This document shows positions 18,649 through 28,069 of a DNA stretch of 64,000 nucleotides, in pieces. A program made the translations under genes and the position numbers. Source of the DNA: Tenuifilum sp. 4138str (GTDB taxonomy: Bacteria; Bacteroidota; Bacteroidia; Bacteroidales; Tenuifilaceae); NCBI RefSeq assembly GCF_041102575.1, contig NZ_JBGCUE010000002.1:124001-188000 (forward strand). Reading direction: 5' to 3'. The notes beneath the pieces are model-generated. The model saw nothing but the letters and a program-made list of their open reading frames with translations. It had not been told where the DNA came from and made no database searches. Each line of letters starts with the position of its first letter. Positions within the stretch are counted from its first letter, which is position 1.

Positions 18649-19545
18649 ATGCCAGCTAAAAAAGATAAATCGCCCGACATACTGCTTGTTCCGGTTGATT
18701 TTGGGGACTACTACGAAAAGGCCATTGAATTCGCTCAGAAATTAGCCCCAATTACAAAATCACAAATCCATTTACTTCATGTTCTTGATTTAAAGGATTG
18801 GTGGCTCGATGAGGTTAAAGAGGAACGGCTTATCAATGAGGCCTTTAATAAACTGCTTAACATATCGCGCCAGTTTGGATTACCTGAGGACTCAAAGCTG
18901 ATGGTGCTAACCGGAAAGCGGCACCATAAAATTGTGGAATACGCTGAGCAGGAAAACGTCCGCTTTATCCTTATGGTCGATAATTACCCCTTTGCCCAGG
19001 AAGGAAAAAGAATTGGATCAACCCTGGAGAACGTGATTATGAAGGCTACCAAGCCTGTAATAACCGTAAAAACCGTTCCTGAAACAATCTTTAAAAATAT
19101 GCTTGTTCCCCTGGATCTAACTAAAAATTGCCGTATAAAACTATTTAACTCTGTTGCCCTTGCTCTAAAATTCGACTCTAAACTAAATATCGTATCGGTA
19201 ATTTTTGGGGATATCGACCCTGAAAAAAGCCGAATAAATGAAAAGATTGAAAAGTATGCGGCTGTTTATGCTGAAAATCACATACCCCATACTAAAAAAT
19301 TGATTCGCAAGGATGAAGATTTTGCATATCAGGAAATACTTGATTACGCCGATGAAATTAAGTGCGACTCCATTATAATTATGACGCACAAGGAAAACGT
19401 GGGCTTTGATAACTACGTGGGCGCATTTGCTCACCACATTATCAATGAGGCCAAGGTCCCGGTTATCAGCCTTAACAATGCATCATCAACACAAACAACA
19501 AGGGATTTACTATCGTCAATTATTGATCCCTTAAATATTTTTTAG
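18649..19545 (+). CDS. Tandem universal stress protein
   Basis: The 298-residue protein consists of two UspA-type alpha/beta domains. The first starts ILLVPVDFGDYYEKAIEFA and the second KNMLVPLDLTKNCRIKLFN near residue 148; the second ends with the HHIINEAKVPVISL strand. The classic ATP loop G-x2-G-x9-G-S/T is weak in both halves (GKRIGSTLENV is the nearest in the first), so nucleotide binding is uncertain. USPs modulate survival under starvation or redox stress. Its placement 2 bp after the complex II genes suggests coexpression with respiration. Confidence 0.85.
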   Translation: MPAKKDKSPDILLVPVDFGDYYEKAIEFAQKLAPITKSQIHLLHVLDLKDWWLDEVKEERLINEAFNKLLNISRQFGLPEDSKLMVLTGKRHHKIVEYAEQENVRFILMVDNYPFAQEGKRIGSTLENVIMKATKPVITVKTVPETIFKNMLVPLDLTKNCRIKLFNSVALALKFDSKLNIVSVIFGDIDPEKSRINEKIEKYAAVYAENHIPHTKKLIRKDEDFAYQEILDYADEIKCDSIIIMTHKENVGFDNYVGAFAHHIINEAKVPVISLNNASSTQTTRDLLSSIIDPLNIF

Positions 19546-19578
19546 GGTGTTGGCTCACCAATTTGCCTAAATATGTTA

Positions 19579-19586
19579 TAAATTTG
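19579..19586 (+). promoter_or_regulatory. -7 box for the tRNA-Gly gene
   Basis: TAAATTTG is an exact TAnnTTTG match ending 12 nt before the first base of the tRNA, an ideal distance for a transcript with a very short leader. Confidence 0.55.
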
Positions 19587-19598
19587 CAGTGCAAACAG

Positions 19599-19671
19599 GC
19601 GGGAGTAGTTCAGCTGGTAGAACATCAGCTTCCCAAGCTGAGGGTCGCGGGTTCGAGTCCCGTTTCCCGCT
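19599..19671 (+). tRNA. tRNA-Gly (anticodon CCC)
   Basis: The 73-nt sequence folds as a full cloverleaf. The acceptor stem is GCGGGAG with TTCCCGC (one G-T pair). The anticodon stem is TCAGC/GCTGA with loop TTCCCAA, giving anticodon CCC, which reads GGG. The T arm is GCGGG-TTCGAGT-CCCGT. The discriminator base is T and CCA is not encoded. A promoter box lies just upstream and a perfect terminator just downstream, so it is a single-gene transcription unit. Confidence 0.95.
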
Positions 19672-19673
19672 CA

Positions 19674-19701
19674 AACGTAAAGGGGTTAACCCCTTTACGT
19701 T
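19674..19701 (+). terminator. Terminator after tRNA-Gly
   Basis: AACGTAAAGGGG (19674-19685) pairs perfectly with CCCCTTTACGTT (19690-19701) around TTAA, followed by more T. The stem is 12 bp. Confidence 0.92.
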
Positions 19702-19788
19702 TTTTTATATAGCTTTATTTAGCTACAACCTTGAGCTTAAACCTGTTTATGTAAAACAATTAAACGGGTTGATGTTCATTTTTTTGAT

Positions 19789-19796
19789 TAATTTTG
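19789..19796 (+). promoter_or_regulatory. Promoter of the rsfS-ftsH-cdsA-psd operon
   Basis: TAATTTTG matches TAnnTTTG exactly and lies 22 nt before the rsfS ATG. A TTG at 19769-19771, 17 nt upstream, is a somewhat close -33 candidate. Confidence 0.5.
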
Positions 19797-19818
19797 CAGT
19801 TTAGTAAAAACGGATTAA

Positions 19819-20199
19819 ATGGCAGTAAAAAGAGTAAAGAAAACATCGAACACCGAGGATTTACTTACGTGTATAGTTGATGCTATTCAAGAAAAAAAGG
19901 GGAAAAACGTTGTATCGCTTGAGATTGGCGCTTTGCCGAATGCTGTATGCAAGTACTTTGTTTTCTGTAATGCCGACTCCACCACACAGGTAGATGCCAT
20001 TGCAAACAATATTGAAGATAAAGTGTTAGAGAAGCTGGGCGAAAAGGTTTACCGCTCCGATGGTTACCAAAATGCAATTTGGATTGTACTAGACTACATC
20101 GATATAGTAGTGCATGTATTCCAAACTGAATGGCGCAACTACTACCGTGTTGAAGCACTTTGGGCCGATGCTAAAGCTATACAGTACGAAGAAGTTTAA
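19819..20199 (+). CDS. rsfS: Ribosomal silencing factor RsfS
   Basis: RsfS binds ribosomal protein uL14 and blocks 30S-50S joining during starvation. The 126-residue protein has the whole family domain: the start LLTCIVDAIQEKKGKNVVSL, the conserved YFVFCNADSTTQVDAIANNI segment, and WIVLDYIDIVVHVFQTEWRNYY with the hallmark D-Y-x-D-x-V-V-H-x-F. It starts the operon with ftsH 31 bp downstream, a common Bacteroidota arrangement. Confidence 0.95.
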   Translation: MAVKRVKKTSNTEDLLTCIVDAIQEKKGKNVVSLEIGALPNAVCKYFVFCNADSTTQVDAIANNIEDKVLEKLGEKVYRSDGYQNAIWIVLDYIDIVVHVFQTEWRNYYRVEALWADAKAIQYEEV

Positions 20200-20230
20200 C
20201 AATAATACGTAATAATAGAAATAGTCCTAT

Positions 20231-22252
20231 ATGGCTGAGAACAACAATAACAACCCTATGATGAACGATGAAAACGGCAAACCAAAAATGCCACGATTCA
20301 ACGTTTACTGGGTTTACATCATTATAATTCTTGGATTTTTCCTGATCCAGTATTTTTACTCTGGTAAAACAGCTCAGCTAACCACATGGCAGGAGGTAAA
20401 AAACCAAATGCTGGAAAAGCAGGAAATAAGCAAGCTATTGGTGGTAAGGAACGCTGGCAAGGTAGAGGTTTACCTTAAGGAAGATAAGCTAGAGAAGTAC
20501 AAGGATAGACTAGGACAGGGATTTGGCGCTGTTCCAAAGGCAGGGCCTCACTTTTACTTTACCATTGGTTCCATTGAAACCTTTGAGCGGCAGCTTGCCG
20601 AGGCACAAACCAATATAGAGGAAAGTCAAAAAATATACCCGGAATACGTTGACCGGCCAAACTATTGGGCCGATATACTCTCATGGGTACTTCCGTTTGT
20701 AATACTTGCAGCCATTTGGATCTACATTTTCCGCAGAATTTCCAGAGGCGGTGGAGGCGGACCAGGAGGCGGGAATATTTTCTCGGTAGGTAAGTCAAAG
20801 GCACAGCTGTTTGATAAGGAAACACGCCCAAGGGTTGACTTTAAGGATGTGGCAGGACTTGAGGAGGCTAAAATTGAGGTAATGGAAATAGTTGATTTCC
20901 TCAAAAACCCCAAGAAGTACACTGAGCTGGGTGGTAAAATTCCCAAGGGTGCTTTACTCGTAGGCCCTCCGGGAACCGGTAAAACACTACTTGCCAAGGC
21001 TGTTGCCGGCGAGGCCAACGTTCCCTTCTTTAGCATGTCCGGTTCTGAGTTTGTGGAGATGTTTGTAGGCGTGGGAGCATCGCGCGTTCGCGACCTGTTC
21101 CGTCAGGCCAAGGAAAAGGCTCCATGCATTGTATTTATCGACGAGATTGATGCCATTGGCCGAGCTCGCGGTAAAAACCCGAGCTTCTCCGGCAACGATG
21201 AGCGTGAGAACACCCTTAACCAACTTCTTACCGAGATGGATGGATTTGCCTCCAACCAGGGTGTAATTATTCTGGCAGCAACCAACCGCGCCGATATTTT
21301 AGACCGTGCTCTTTTGCGTGCTGGTCGTTTCGACAGGCAAATTCATGTTGAGTTGCCCGACCTCAAGGAGCGTCTCGATATCTTTAAGGTTCACCTTCGC
21401 CCTATTAAGCTTGAGGAGAATCTCGATATCAGTTTCCTGGCAAAGCAAACCCCGGGATTTTCAGGTGCCGATATTGCCAATGTGTGCAACGAGGCTGCTC
21501 TTATTGCGGCGCGTAAGAATAAAAAGTATGTTGAGAAACAGGATTTCCTTGATGCCATCGACCGAATCATTGGAGGTCTTGAAAAGAAGAATAAGATTAT
21601 ATCAAAGGAGGAGCGTCGTACCATTGCCTACCATGAGGCTGGACACGCCACCGTTAGTTGGCTGCTAGAGCATGCTAATCCTTTGCTCAAGGTTTCAATT
21701 ATACCCCGTGGCAGGTCGTTAGGCGCAGCATGGTATTTGCCTGAGGAACGTCAAATCACTACAACCGAGCAGCTTTTCGACGAGATGTGCTCAACCCTTG
21801 GAGGTAGGGCAGCTGAGGAGATAAACTTCAATAAGATATCAACTGGCGCTCTGAGCGACCTGGAAAGGGTAACCAAACAGGCCTACGCCATGGTTGCTTA
21901 CTTTGGAATGGGCAAGAGTCTTCGAAATATAAGCTACTACGATTCCACCGGCCAGGTTGAATTCACATTTTCCAAACCCTACAGCGAGAAAACCGCTGAA
22001 CAAATTGACGAGGAAGTTAAAGAAATTATCGATAAGGCCTACGAAAGGGCTAAGCAGATACTTACCGAGAACCACGAAGGTCATGTTCAGCTTGCCGAGC
22101 TACTGCTTGAACGTGAAGTTATCTTCAGCGAGGATTTGGAAAAGATATTTGGCCCACGGAAAACCCTAAGCCGTGAGCAAGAACTGGTAAAAGAGCTTGA
22201 CGAGGAGGCTCACAAGCAAGATTTAGAAAGTAAAGAAAACCAAACCGAATAA
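20231..22252 (+). CDS. ftsH: ATP-dependent zinc metalloprotease FtsH
   Basis: FtsH is the membrane-anchored AAA+ protease that degrades misfolded membrane proteins and short-lived regulators. The 673-residue protein has two membrane helices (about 24-42 and 146-167) around a periplasmic domain. A Gly-rich linker leads to the AAA module with Walker A GPPGTGKT, Walker [12 protein letters not shown] and the second region of homology [21 protein letters not shown]. The zinc site HEAGH starts the protease domain. The C-terminal tail is acidic. All catalytic motifs are intact. Confidence 0.98.
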   Translation: MAENNNNNPMMNDENGKPKMPRFNVYWVYIIIILGFFLIQYFYSGKTAQLTTWQEVKNQMLEKQEISKLLVVRNAGKVEVYLKEDKLEKYKDRLGQGFGAVPKAGPHFYFTIGSIETFERQLAEAQTNIEESQKIYPEYVDRPNYWADILSWVLPFVILAAIWIYIFRRISRGGGGGPGGGNIFSVGKSKAQLFDKETRPRVDFKDVAGLEEAKIEVMEIVDFLKNPKKYTELGGKIPKGALLVGPPGTGKTLLAKAVAGEANVPFFSMSGSEFVEMFVGVGASRVRDLFRQAKEKAPCIVFIDEIDAIGRARGKNPSFSGNDERENTLNQLLTEMDGFASNQGVIILAATNRADILDRALLRAGRFDRQIHVELPDLKERLDIFKVHLRPIKLEENLDISFLAKQTPGFSGADIANVCNEAALIAARKNKKYVEKQDFLDAIDRIIGGLEKKNKIISKEERRTIAYHEAGHATVSWLLEHANPLLKVSIIPRGRSLGAAWYLPEERQITTTEQLFDEMCSTLGGRAAEEINFNKISTGALSDLERVTKQAYAMVAYFGMGKSLRNISYYDSTGQVEFTFSKPYSEKTAEQIDEEVKEIIDKAYERAKQILTENHEGHVQLAELLLEREVIFSEDLEKIFGPRKTLSREQELVKELDEEAHKQDLESKENQTE

Positions 22253-22255
22253 ACC

Positions 22256-22459
22256 ATGGACCAAAATTGGCAAGAGGTGTTTTCCACTTCGCATACATGG
22301 CAAGCCGAAATGGCTAAACAAATCCTCGAGGAAAACGAGATTCCTGCTGTTGTGATTAACCGTAAAGATTCCAGCTATCTTTTTGGCGAAGTTTCAGTGT
22401 ATACAGAGCCCGAACATGCTGAAAGGGCTAAAGAACTTTTAAAAGATATACAGGGTTGA
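22256..22459 (+). CDS. DUF2007 small protein
   Basis: The 67-residue cytoplasmic protein matches the DUF2007 (putative prokaryotic signal-transducing protein) pattern: an amphipathic helix with AEMAKQILEENEIPA, an AVVINRKDS strand, then VSVYTEPEHAERAKELL. The fold resembles small ferredoxin-like regulatory domains; the function is not known. It begins 3 bp after ftsH and its TGA stop (22457-22459) overlaps the TTG start of cdsA, so the three genes are translationally linked. Confidence 0.8.
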   Translation: MDQNWQEVFSTSHTWQAEMAKQILEENEIPAVVINRKDSSYLFGEVSVYTEPEHAERAKELLKDIQG

Positions 22460-23283
22460 GCGAGTTTTTAAAACGTACCATTAGCGGATTACTTTTTGTA
22501 ATAGTACTGGTTGGGGCAATTTACATTGGCCACATCACCTTTTTCATTCTTTTTTTAGCCATTACCACTGCCACCATGCTTGAGTTCTACCATTTAGGAC
22601 TTAAAGCCAAGTTACGGCCACAATCGCTACTTGGAGTATTCATTGGGATGGCCTTCTTTATTTGGTCGTACTTCTACAGCTCAGGCCGGATTGAGCAGCT
22701 AACGCTTTACGGTTTTGTACCTTTGCTCGTTTCAATTTTTGTTGTTGAACTTTACAGGCACCAGCAAAAGCCAATGCAGAACATAGCATTAACCCTGCTT
22801 GGAATTTTCTACATTGCCTTACCGTTTTCGTTAATGAACTTCATTACCATCAATGGATCCTCGTATAGCATGGATTACAACCCGAACATATTACTAGGAA
22901 TACTCTTTCTGGTTTGGGCAAACGATACCGGAGCGTACGTTGTTGGTGTGAGTATGGGTAAACATAAAATGATTCCCCGCATATCGCCCAAAAAAAGCTG
23001 GGAAGGTTTTGTTGGGGGTATAGCCACCACGCTACTGGTAGCATGGGTTATTGCAATGTTTTTCGATGAGGTAAGCCTTAAGCACTGGCTTGCAATAGGA
23101 CTAATTACAGCCCTTATGGCGGTACTGGGCGATTTAGTGGAATCGATGTTTAAACGCAGTATAGGGGTTAAGGATTCCGGGAAATTTCTTCCGGGACACG
23201 GGGGACTACTCGACCGTTTTGACGCATTGTTAATGGTACTCCCCATGGTTTATGTTTACCTTGAAGTAATGATGATTATTTAA
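22456..23283 (+). CDS. cdsA: Phosphatidate cytidylyltransferase
   Basis: CdsA makes CDP-diacylglycerol from phosphatidate and CTP, the branch point of phospholipid synthesis. The 275-residue integral membrane protein has about seven hydrophobic helices. It ends with the family signature S-x3-KR-x4-KD-x5-PGHGG-x2-DRFD (SMFKRSIGVKD and PGHGGLLDRFD), which binds the metal ions. The start is TTG at 22456, sharing bases with the preceding TGA (TTGA). No ATG in the right place precedes the first helix, so this start is the best choice. psd follows 14 bp later. Confidence 0.93.
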   Translation: MSEFLKRTISGLLFVIVLVGAIYIGHITFFILFLAITTATMLEFYHLGLKAKLRPQSLLGVFIGMAFFIWSYFYSSGRIEQLTLYGFVPLLVSIFVVELYRHQQKPMQNIALTLLGIFYIALPFSLMNFITINGSSYSMDYNPNILLGILFLVWANDTGAYVVGVSMGKHKMIPRISPKKSWEGFVGGIATTLLVAWVIAMFFDEVSLKHWLAIGLITALMAVLGDLVESMFKRSIGVKDSGKFLPGHGGLLDRFDALLMVLPMVYVYLEVMMII

Positions 23284-23297
23284 TTTTTTTTGTAGAT

Positions 23298-23948
23298 ATG
23301 AAGGTTCACAAGGAGGGATACTCAATTCTTTTTGTAACACTCGCAGTCCTGGTGGTACTATGCGCCGTTTCCTGGTTAATCCTGCCAAAAGCAATTTCAA
23401 TTGTTGCAACGGTAGCATCGGTGCTGCTAATGGCTTTCTTAACCCGATTTTTCAGAGTACCTTCAAGGCAAATTGAAACCCGCCAGAATGCAGTTTTGTC
23501 GCCTGCCGATGGCACAGTTGTTACAATTGAGGAAGTAGAAGAGAACGAGTACCTTAAAACCCGATGCATACAGGTTTCAATATTCATGTCGGTTTGGAAT
23601 GTCCATATCAACTGGTTCCCAATAAGTGGCGTTATAAAGTACTACAAGTATCATCCTGGCGATTACCTTGTTGCATGGCATCCAAAATCGTCGTCGCATA
23701 ACGAGCGAACCACGGTTGTGGTTGAGCGCCCCGATGGTGTTAAAGTATTACTCCGCCAGATTGCTGGCGCAGTAGCCCGAAGGATTGTATGCTACGCCGA
23801 GGTGGGGAAACCTGTAAATCAGTGCTCTGAGCTAGGTTTTATCAAGTTTGGCTCACGGGTTGATGTATTCCTCCCGCTTAACGCCGATATTAAAGTAGCC
23901 ATTGGTCAAAAGGTGACCGGAAACCTTACGGTTATTGCTACCGTTTAG
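23298..23948 (+). CDS. psd: Phosphatidylserine decarboxylase proenzyme
   Basis: Psd converts phosphatidylserine to phosphatidylethanolamine, a main Bacteroidota lipid. The 216-residue protein is the short PSD-A type, with two N-terminal membrane helices (about 8-30 and 34-50), the core LSPADGTV, VNVHINWFPISG-like and HPKSSSHNERT segments, and the autocleavage site F-G-S (Gly185-Ser186). Cleavage would turn Ser186 into the pyruvoyl group. It directly follows cdsA, so consecutive lipid-synthesis steps are cotranscribed. Its stop is 7 bp from the convergent DeoR-type repressor gene. Confidence 0.94.
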   Translation: MKVHKEGYSILFVTLAVLVVLCAVSWLILPKAISIVATVASVLLMAFLTRFFRVPSRQIETRQNAVLSPADGTVVTIEEVEENEYLKTRCIQVSIFMSVWNVHINWFPISGVIKYYKYHPGDYLVAWHPKSSSHNERTTVVVERPDGVKVLLRQIAGAVARRIVCYAEVGKPVNQCSELGFIKFGSRVDVFLPLNADIKVAIGQKVTGNLTVIATV

Positions 23949-23955
23949 CCAGCCC

Positions 23956-24723
23956 TTACACCAACACAACCTCTACACCTTTTTCCTCAAGCTGTTTAAC
24001 AAACAGCTCGTTAACCCCTTTATCGGTAACTATCAGGTCAACCTGGTCGAGCTGGCATATCCGACTAAAACCCCTACGGCCGAATTTTGATCTATCGGCC
24101 AAAACAATTACCTTTTCGGCGCTGGCTATCATTTGCCTGTTCAGCGAGGCCTCAAGGGCATTGGTTGTGGTTAGACCAAATTCGGGGTCAATACCATCAA
24201 CTCCCATAAAGAGCTTGCTGCACCGGAAGCCCTCGAGCATCTTTTCGGCAAAGGGGCCAACAACCGATGTGGCGGTATGTCTTACTAGTCCTCCAAGCTG
24301 TAATACCTCAGCCACTCCCCTTACGGCAAGCTCACGGGCGGCAACCAGCGAGGCGCATATGACAGTAATGTTACGTCGTTCGCCTATTTGGCGTGAGAAC
24401 TCATTGATGGTACTCCCTGAGGCAAGAATAATACTCTCTCCATCGGAAATTAAACTGGCCGCATAGCGCGATATGCGCTGCTTCTCCTCAACATATAGCT
24501 GTTCTTTCTCTATTACATGCCTATCGGCTATGTACGGGTTACTTACCGATGCGCTCCCATGCGAGCGGAATAGCAGATTCCTACTTTCAAGAAGTTTCAG
24601 ATCCTTTCGAATGGTAACCGCTGAAACTCCCAGTTGCTCGCTAAGCTCAACTACCGATACATAGCCTGTCTCCTTGAGTTTTTCAAGAATTTTTCTATGC
24701 CGTTCCGCTATGCTCAATGTCAT
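23956..24723 (-). CDS. DeoR-family repressor, probably of glycerol genes (GlpR-like)
   Basis: The product (255 residues from the ATG at 24723) has an N-terminal DeoR winged helix with SVVELSEQLGVSAVTIRKDL as the recognition region. A C-terminal sugar-phosphate-sensing domain follows, with ILASGSTINEFSRQI, FMGVDGIDPEFGLTT and VIVLADRSKFG. I prefer 24723 because MTLSIAERHRKIL is the usual DeoR start; an in-frame ATG at 24747 would add eight residues. It is divergent from glpD-glpK across an intergenic region with a phased repeat, so a role as glycerol-3-phosphate-responsive repressor of both directions is a reasonable inference. Confidence 0.85.
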   Translation of the reverse strand: MTLSIAERHRKILEKLKETGYVSVVELSEQLGVSAVTIRKDLKLLESRNLLFRSHGSASVSNPYIADRHVIEKEQLYVEEKQRISRYAASLISDGESIILASGSTINEFSRQIGERRNITVICASLVAARELAVRGVAEVLQLGGLVRHTATSVVGPFAEKMLEGFRCSKLFMGVDGIDPEFGLTTTNALEASLNRQMIASAEKVIVLADRSKFGRRGFSRICQLDQVDLIVTDKGVNELFVKQLEEKGVEVVLV

Positions 24724-24790
24724 ACCTACCAATTTTATCTCAAACATAGTTATTTTTTAAATCCGATGTCTCAAGTAGATATCTAAAAAT

Positions 24791-24830
24791 AATTTCATTT
24801 GATTTCGTTTTGTTTCGTTTTATTTGTTAT
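24791..24830 (+). promoter_or_regulatory. 10-bp-phased operator repeat between the DeoR gene and glpD
   Basis: Four consecutive decamers carry a TTT core at the same register: AATTTCATTT, GATTTCGTTT, TGTTTCGTTT and TATTTGTTAT. TTTCRTTT recurs exactly every 10 bp in the first three. DeoR-family proteins commonly bind short direct repeats, so this is the likely repressor operator for glpDK and for its own gene. Confidence 0.6.
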
Positions 24831-24871
24831 TTTTACCAAAAATATTTCGTTGTATTACTAATTCTTACGAT

Positions 24872-26437
24872 ATGAATAGAGAACAGATGCTCAGCCAAGC
24901 TGTGTCAAATGATCAGGGATTTGACTTTGTAATTATTGGGGGTGGTGCAACAGGTATAGGAATTGCTCTTGAAGCAGCAACCCGTGGCTATAGAACACTG
25001 CTACTGGAAAAACATGATTTCACCAAATCAACCTCGAGTAAAAGTACCAAGCTGGTACATGGCGGGGTGCGGTATTTGGCTCAAGGCGATATTGCTTTGG
25101 TGCGCGAGGCCTGTATCGAGCGAGGAAGGTTACTAAAAAATGCTCCCCACTTAGTAAAAAATCAAAGCTTTGTGATTCCAACCTTTGGCTGGTTCGATGA
25201 GCTGATGTACACCGTTGGCCTAACGTTTTACGATTTACTGGCAGGCCGCTACAGCCTTGGGCGTTCGCTCAGGGTTTCAAAGAAAAGAGCGCTGGAGTAC
25301 ATTCCAACCATCGAACCTAAAAAGATTACTGCCGGTGTGGTTTACCACGATGGCCAATTCGACGATTCGCGCCTGGCCATAAATGTCCTTCAAACAGCAA
25401 CCGAACATGGTGCCATGGTGCTTAACTACATGAACGTGGTTAAACTCACCAAAAACACTAACAGTATTGTCGACGGAGTTGTGGCTGAGGATTTGGAAAC
25501 GGGCAGGAGCTACACTTTCCATGGAAAAGCAATAATAAACGCAACCGGCGTTTTTGCTGACGACGTACTGCAAATGGACATCCCCGGCCAGGCAAAAACC
25601 ATATCGCCAAGTCAGGGTGTTCATGTTGTGCTCGACAAAAGCTTTTTACCCGGCAACCATGCCATGATGATACCCAAAACCGACGATGGACGGGTACTAT
25701 TTGCTGTTCCGTGGCACAACCGCATTGTGGTTGGAACTACCGATACTCCCATACCTAACGCATCGCTTGAACCTGTTGCGCTTGAAGAGGAAATAGAATT
25801 TATTCTGAACACTGCCGGCCGATACCTAACCAAAGCACCCAAACGAAGCGATGTGCTAAGCGTATTTGCGGGATTACGGCCGCTTGCAGCACCTAAAGGC
25901 GATTCAAAGAAAACCAAAGAAATATCCCGGAGCCATAAAATCATTGTAACCCAGTCAGAGCTCTTTACCATGGTGGGAGGCAAGTGGACAACCTTCCGCA
26001 GGATGGCTGAGGATATGGTGAATAAGGTTGAAGCGGTTAAGGGCTGGGAGAAAAGTAAATCAAGAACCCGGAACCTGAAAATTCATGGTTACACAAACAA
26101 TGTTAACCATAGCGACCCGCTCTATGTGTATGGAACCGACAAGGAAAAGATACTTGAACTGGCAAGGGTAGAGCATGTACTTGGCGAAACCTTAAGCCAG
26201 AGTCTTGGCATTATTAAAGCCCAAGTGGTGTGGGCAGTTCGCCATGAAATGGCCCGTAATGTGGAAGACTTTTTGGCGCGTCGTACCCGATGCCTGCTCC
26301 TCGATGCTCGCGAGAGTATGCGCATTGCACCTGCGGTAGCAGCTATAATGGCAAGGGAATTGAACCGTGATAAAAACTGGGAACGCGAACAGGTGGAAAA
26401 TTACTTAGCTATTGCACAGAACTACATTCTTAGCTAA
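24872..26437 (+). CDS. glpD: Glycerol-3-phosphate dehydrogenase (FAD, aerobic-type GlpD/GlpA fold)
   Basis: This enzyme oxidises sn-glycerol-3-phosphate to dihydroxyacetone phosphate and passes electrons to quinone. I use the ATG at 24872 (521 residues, MNREQML) since the longer frame from 24824 would begin inside the operator region. The N-terminus has the FAD motif IIGGGATGIGIALEAATRGY. It is followed by the family marker STKLVHGGVRYL, the substrate-domain HNRIVVGTTDTP and a C-terminal helical domain with CLLLDARESM. glpK follows after 40 bp, giving a dedicated glycerol pathway in one operon; no glpF is seen. Confidence 0.93.
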   Translation: MNREQMLSQAVSNDQGFDFVIIGGGATGIGIALEAATRGYRTLLLEKHDFTKSTSSKSTKLVHGGVRYLAQGDIALVREACIERGRLLKNAPHLVKNQSFVIPTFGWFDELMYTVGLTFYDLLAGRYSLGRSLRVSKKRALEYIPTIEPKKITAGVVYHDGQFDDSRLAINVLQTATEHGAMVLNYMNVVKLTKNTNSIVDGVVAEDLETGRSYTFHGKAIINATGVFADDVLQMDIPGQAKTISPSQGVHVVLDKSFLPGNHAMMIPKTDDGRVLFAVPWHNRIVVGTTDTPIPNASLEPVALEEEIEFILNTAGRYLTKAPKRSDVLSVFAGLRPLAAPKGDSKKTKEISRSHKIIVTQSELFTMVGGKWTTFRRMAEDMVNKVEAVKGWEKSKSRTRNLKIHGYTNNVNHSDPLYVYGTDKEKILELARVEHVLGETLSQSLGIIKAQVVWAVRHEMARNVEDFLARRTRCLLLDARESMRIAPAVAAIMARELNRDKNWEREQVENYLAIAQNYILS

Positions 26438-26477
26438 TTTGTGAAACCCTAACAAAACCTAAAATCGACCTAAACCT

Positions 26478-27968
26478 ATGGAAAAGTTTATAATGGCACT
26501 CGATCAGGGCACAACCAGTTCCCGCGCCCTGATTTTTGACCAAAAGGGGAACATTCGTTCCATGGCCCAAAAGGAATTTCAGCAGATTTTCCCTAAACCG
26601 GGCTGGGTTGAGCACGACCCCAACGAGATTTGGTCATCGCAGGTGGCGGTTGCAGCCGAAGCCATGTCGAAGATTGGGATTAACGGTCAAAATCTGCATG
26701 GCATAGGCATTACCAACCAACGCGAAACCACTATTGTTTGGGACAGGAATACCGGTGAACCCATCAATAACGCCATTGTTTGGCAGGATCGCAGAACTTC
26801 ATCGCTTTGCGATGAGCTTAGGGCAAAGGGATTCACTGACACGATACGACAAAAAACCGGACTGGTGATTGATGCCTACTTTAGCGGAACAAAGGTTAAG
26901 TGGATACTCGATAATGTTCCCGGTGCACGCGAAAAGGCAAACCGTGGCGAGTTAGCCTTTGGTACAGTGGACACCTGGTTGGTGTGGAAGTTAACCCGCG
27001 GAAGAACCCACGTAACTGACGTTTCCAACGCCAGCCGAACCATGCTTTTCAACATTAACACCCTAACATGGGACAAAGAGCTGCTCGAACTTTTGCAAAT
27101 CCCTGAGAGCATTTTGCCTCGCGTGGCCTCGTCGAGCGAGGTTTACGACCATACCAATACTACATTTTTTGCTACAAAAGTACCTATAGCAGGCATAGCT
27201 GGCGACCAACAGGCAGCCCTTTTTGGACAAATGTGTACCAGCCAGGGCATGGTTAAAAACACTTACGGAACCGGTTGCTTTATACTCATGAACACCGGGA
27301 AAAAACCTTTTCTCTCAAAAAATAATCTGGTAACCACTATTGCCTGGCAAGTAAATGGCGACACCTACTATGCCCTTGAAGGTAGTATTTTTATTGGCGG
27401 AGCTGTAGTGCAATGGCTACGCGATGGTTTAGGTATCATCAAAAGTAGCGCTGAGGTGGAGGAGTTGGCCCGCCAGGTACCCGACAATGGCGATTTATAC
27501 CTTGTGCCAAGCTTTACCGGAATGGGTGCACCGCATTGGGATCAGTATGCACGCGGGTTGATGATTGGTATCTCTCGCGGAACAACACGTGCACACATTG
27601 CCAGAGCTGCTCTGGAAAGCATCGCCTTTCAAACCATGGATGTGCTTGATGTTATGGCTAAGGATACTGGCATAAACCTTACGGAATTGCGAGTTGATGG
27701 CGGCGCCTCAGCTAATAATCTGCTCATGCAGTTCCAATCCGATGTGCTTGGCATCAACGTTGTACGACCTAAAACAATAGAGACAACCGCTATGGGTGCA
27801 GCTTACCTGGCTGGGTTAGCCACGGGTTACTGGAAAAATATTGAGGAGATTGCCAACCTTTGGCAACTCGATAAAACTTTCACTCCCGGTATGCCAGCCG
27901 AAACCCTACAAAAAATGAAGGATAAATGGGCCGATGCTGTTGAAAGGGCAAAATCATGGCATAGATAG
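26478..27968 (+). CDS. glpK: Glycerol kinase
   Basis: GlpK phosphorylates glycerol to glycerol-3-phosphate, trapping it for GlpD. The 496-residue protein is a standard FGGY kinase with the N-terminal [13 protein letters not shown] phosphate loop, the [13 protein letters not shown] and [10 protein letters not shown] segments of the glycerol site, the family signature [12 protein letters not shown] and the C-terminal ATP-binding GGASANN. Length is typical. It is the second gene of the glpDK operon, and a terminator follows at 27979. Confidence 0.96.
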   Translation: MEKFIMALDQGTTSSRALIFDQKGNIRSMAQKEFQQIFPKPGWVEHDPNEIWSSQVAVAAEAMSKIGINGQNLHGIGITNQRETTIVWDRNTGEPINNAIVWQDRRTSSLCDELRAKGFTDTIRQKTGLVIDAYFSGTKVKWILDNVPGAREKANRGELAFGTVDTWLVWKLTRGRTHVTDVSNASRTMLFNINTLTWDKELLELLQIPESILPRVASSSEVYDHTNTTFFATKVPIAGIAGDQQAALFGQMCTSQGMVKNTYGTGCFILMNTGKKPFLSKNNLVTTIAWQVNGDTYYALEGSIFIGGAVVQWLRDGLGIIKSSAEVEELARQVPDNGDLYLVPSFTGMGAPHWDQYARGLMIGISRGTTRAHIARAALESIAFQTMDVLDVMAKDTGINLTELRVDGGASANNLLMQFQSDVLGINVVRPKTIETTAMGAAYLAGLATGYWKNIEEIANLWQLDKTFTPGMPAETLQKMKDKWADAVERAKSWHR

Positions 27969-27978
27969 TAAATAGCCA

Positions 27979-28007
27979 AAAGGGTGAAAGTCAAAACTTT
28001 CGCCTTT
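27979..28007 (+). terminator. Terminator after glpK
   Basis: AAAGGGTGAAAG (27979-27990) pairs with CTTTCGCCTTT (27997-28007) with two G-T pairs and a 6-nt loop, followed by TTT. Confidence 0.75.
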
Positions 28008-28069
28008 TTTATTTAAATATTATTAATACATAAGCAGATTTTTCATACTATTGTATAAAACTTATTGTC

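Noticed and set aside
24748-24871. Riboswitch ahead of glpD
   Set aside because: The leader is dominated by short T-rich repeats without a foldable aptamer; a protein operator explains it better.
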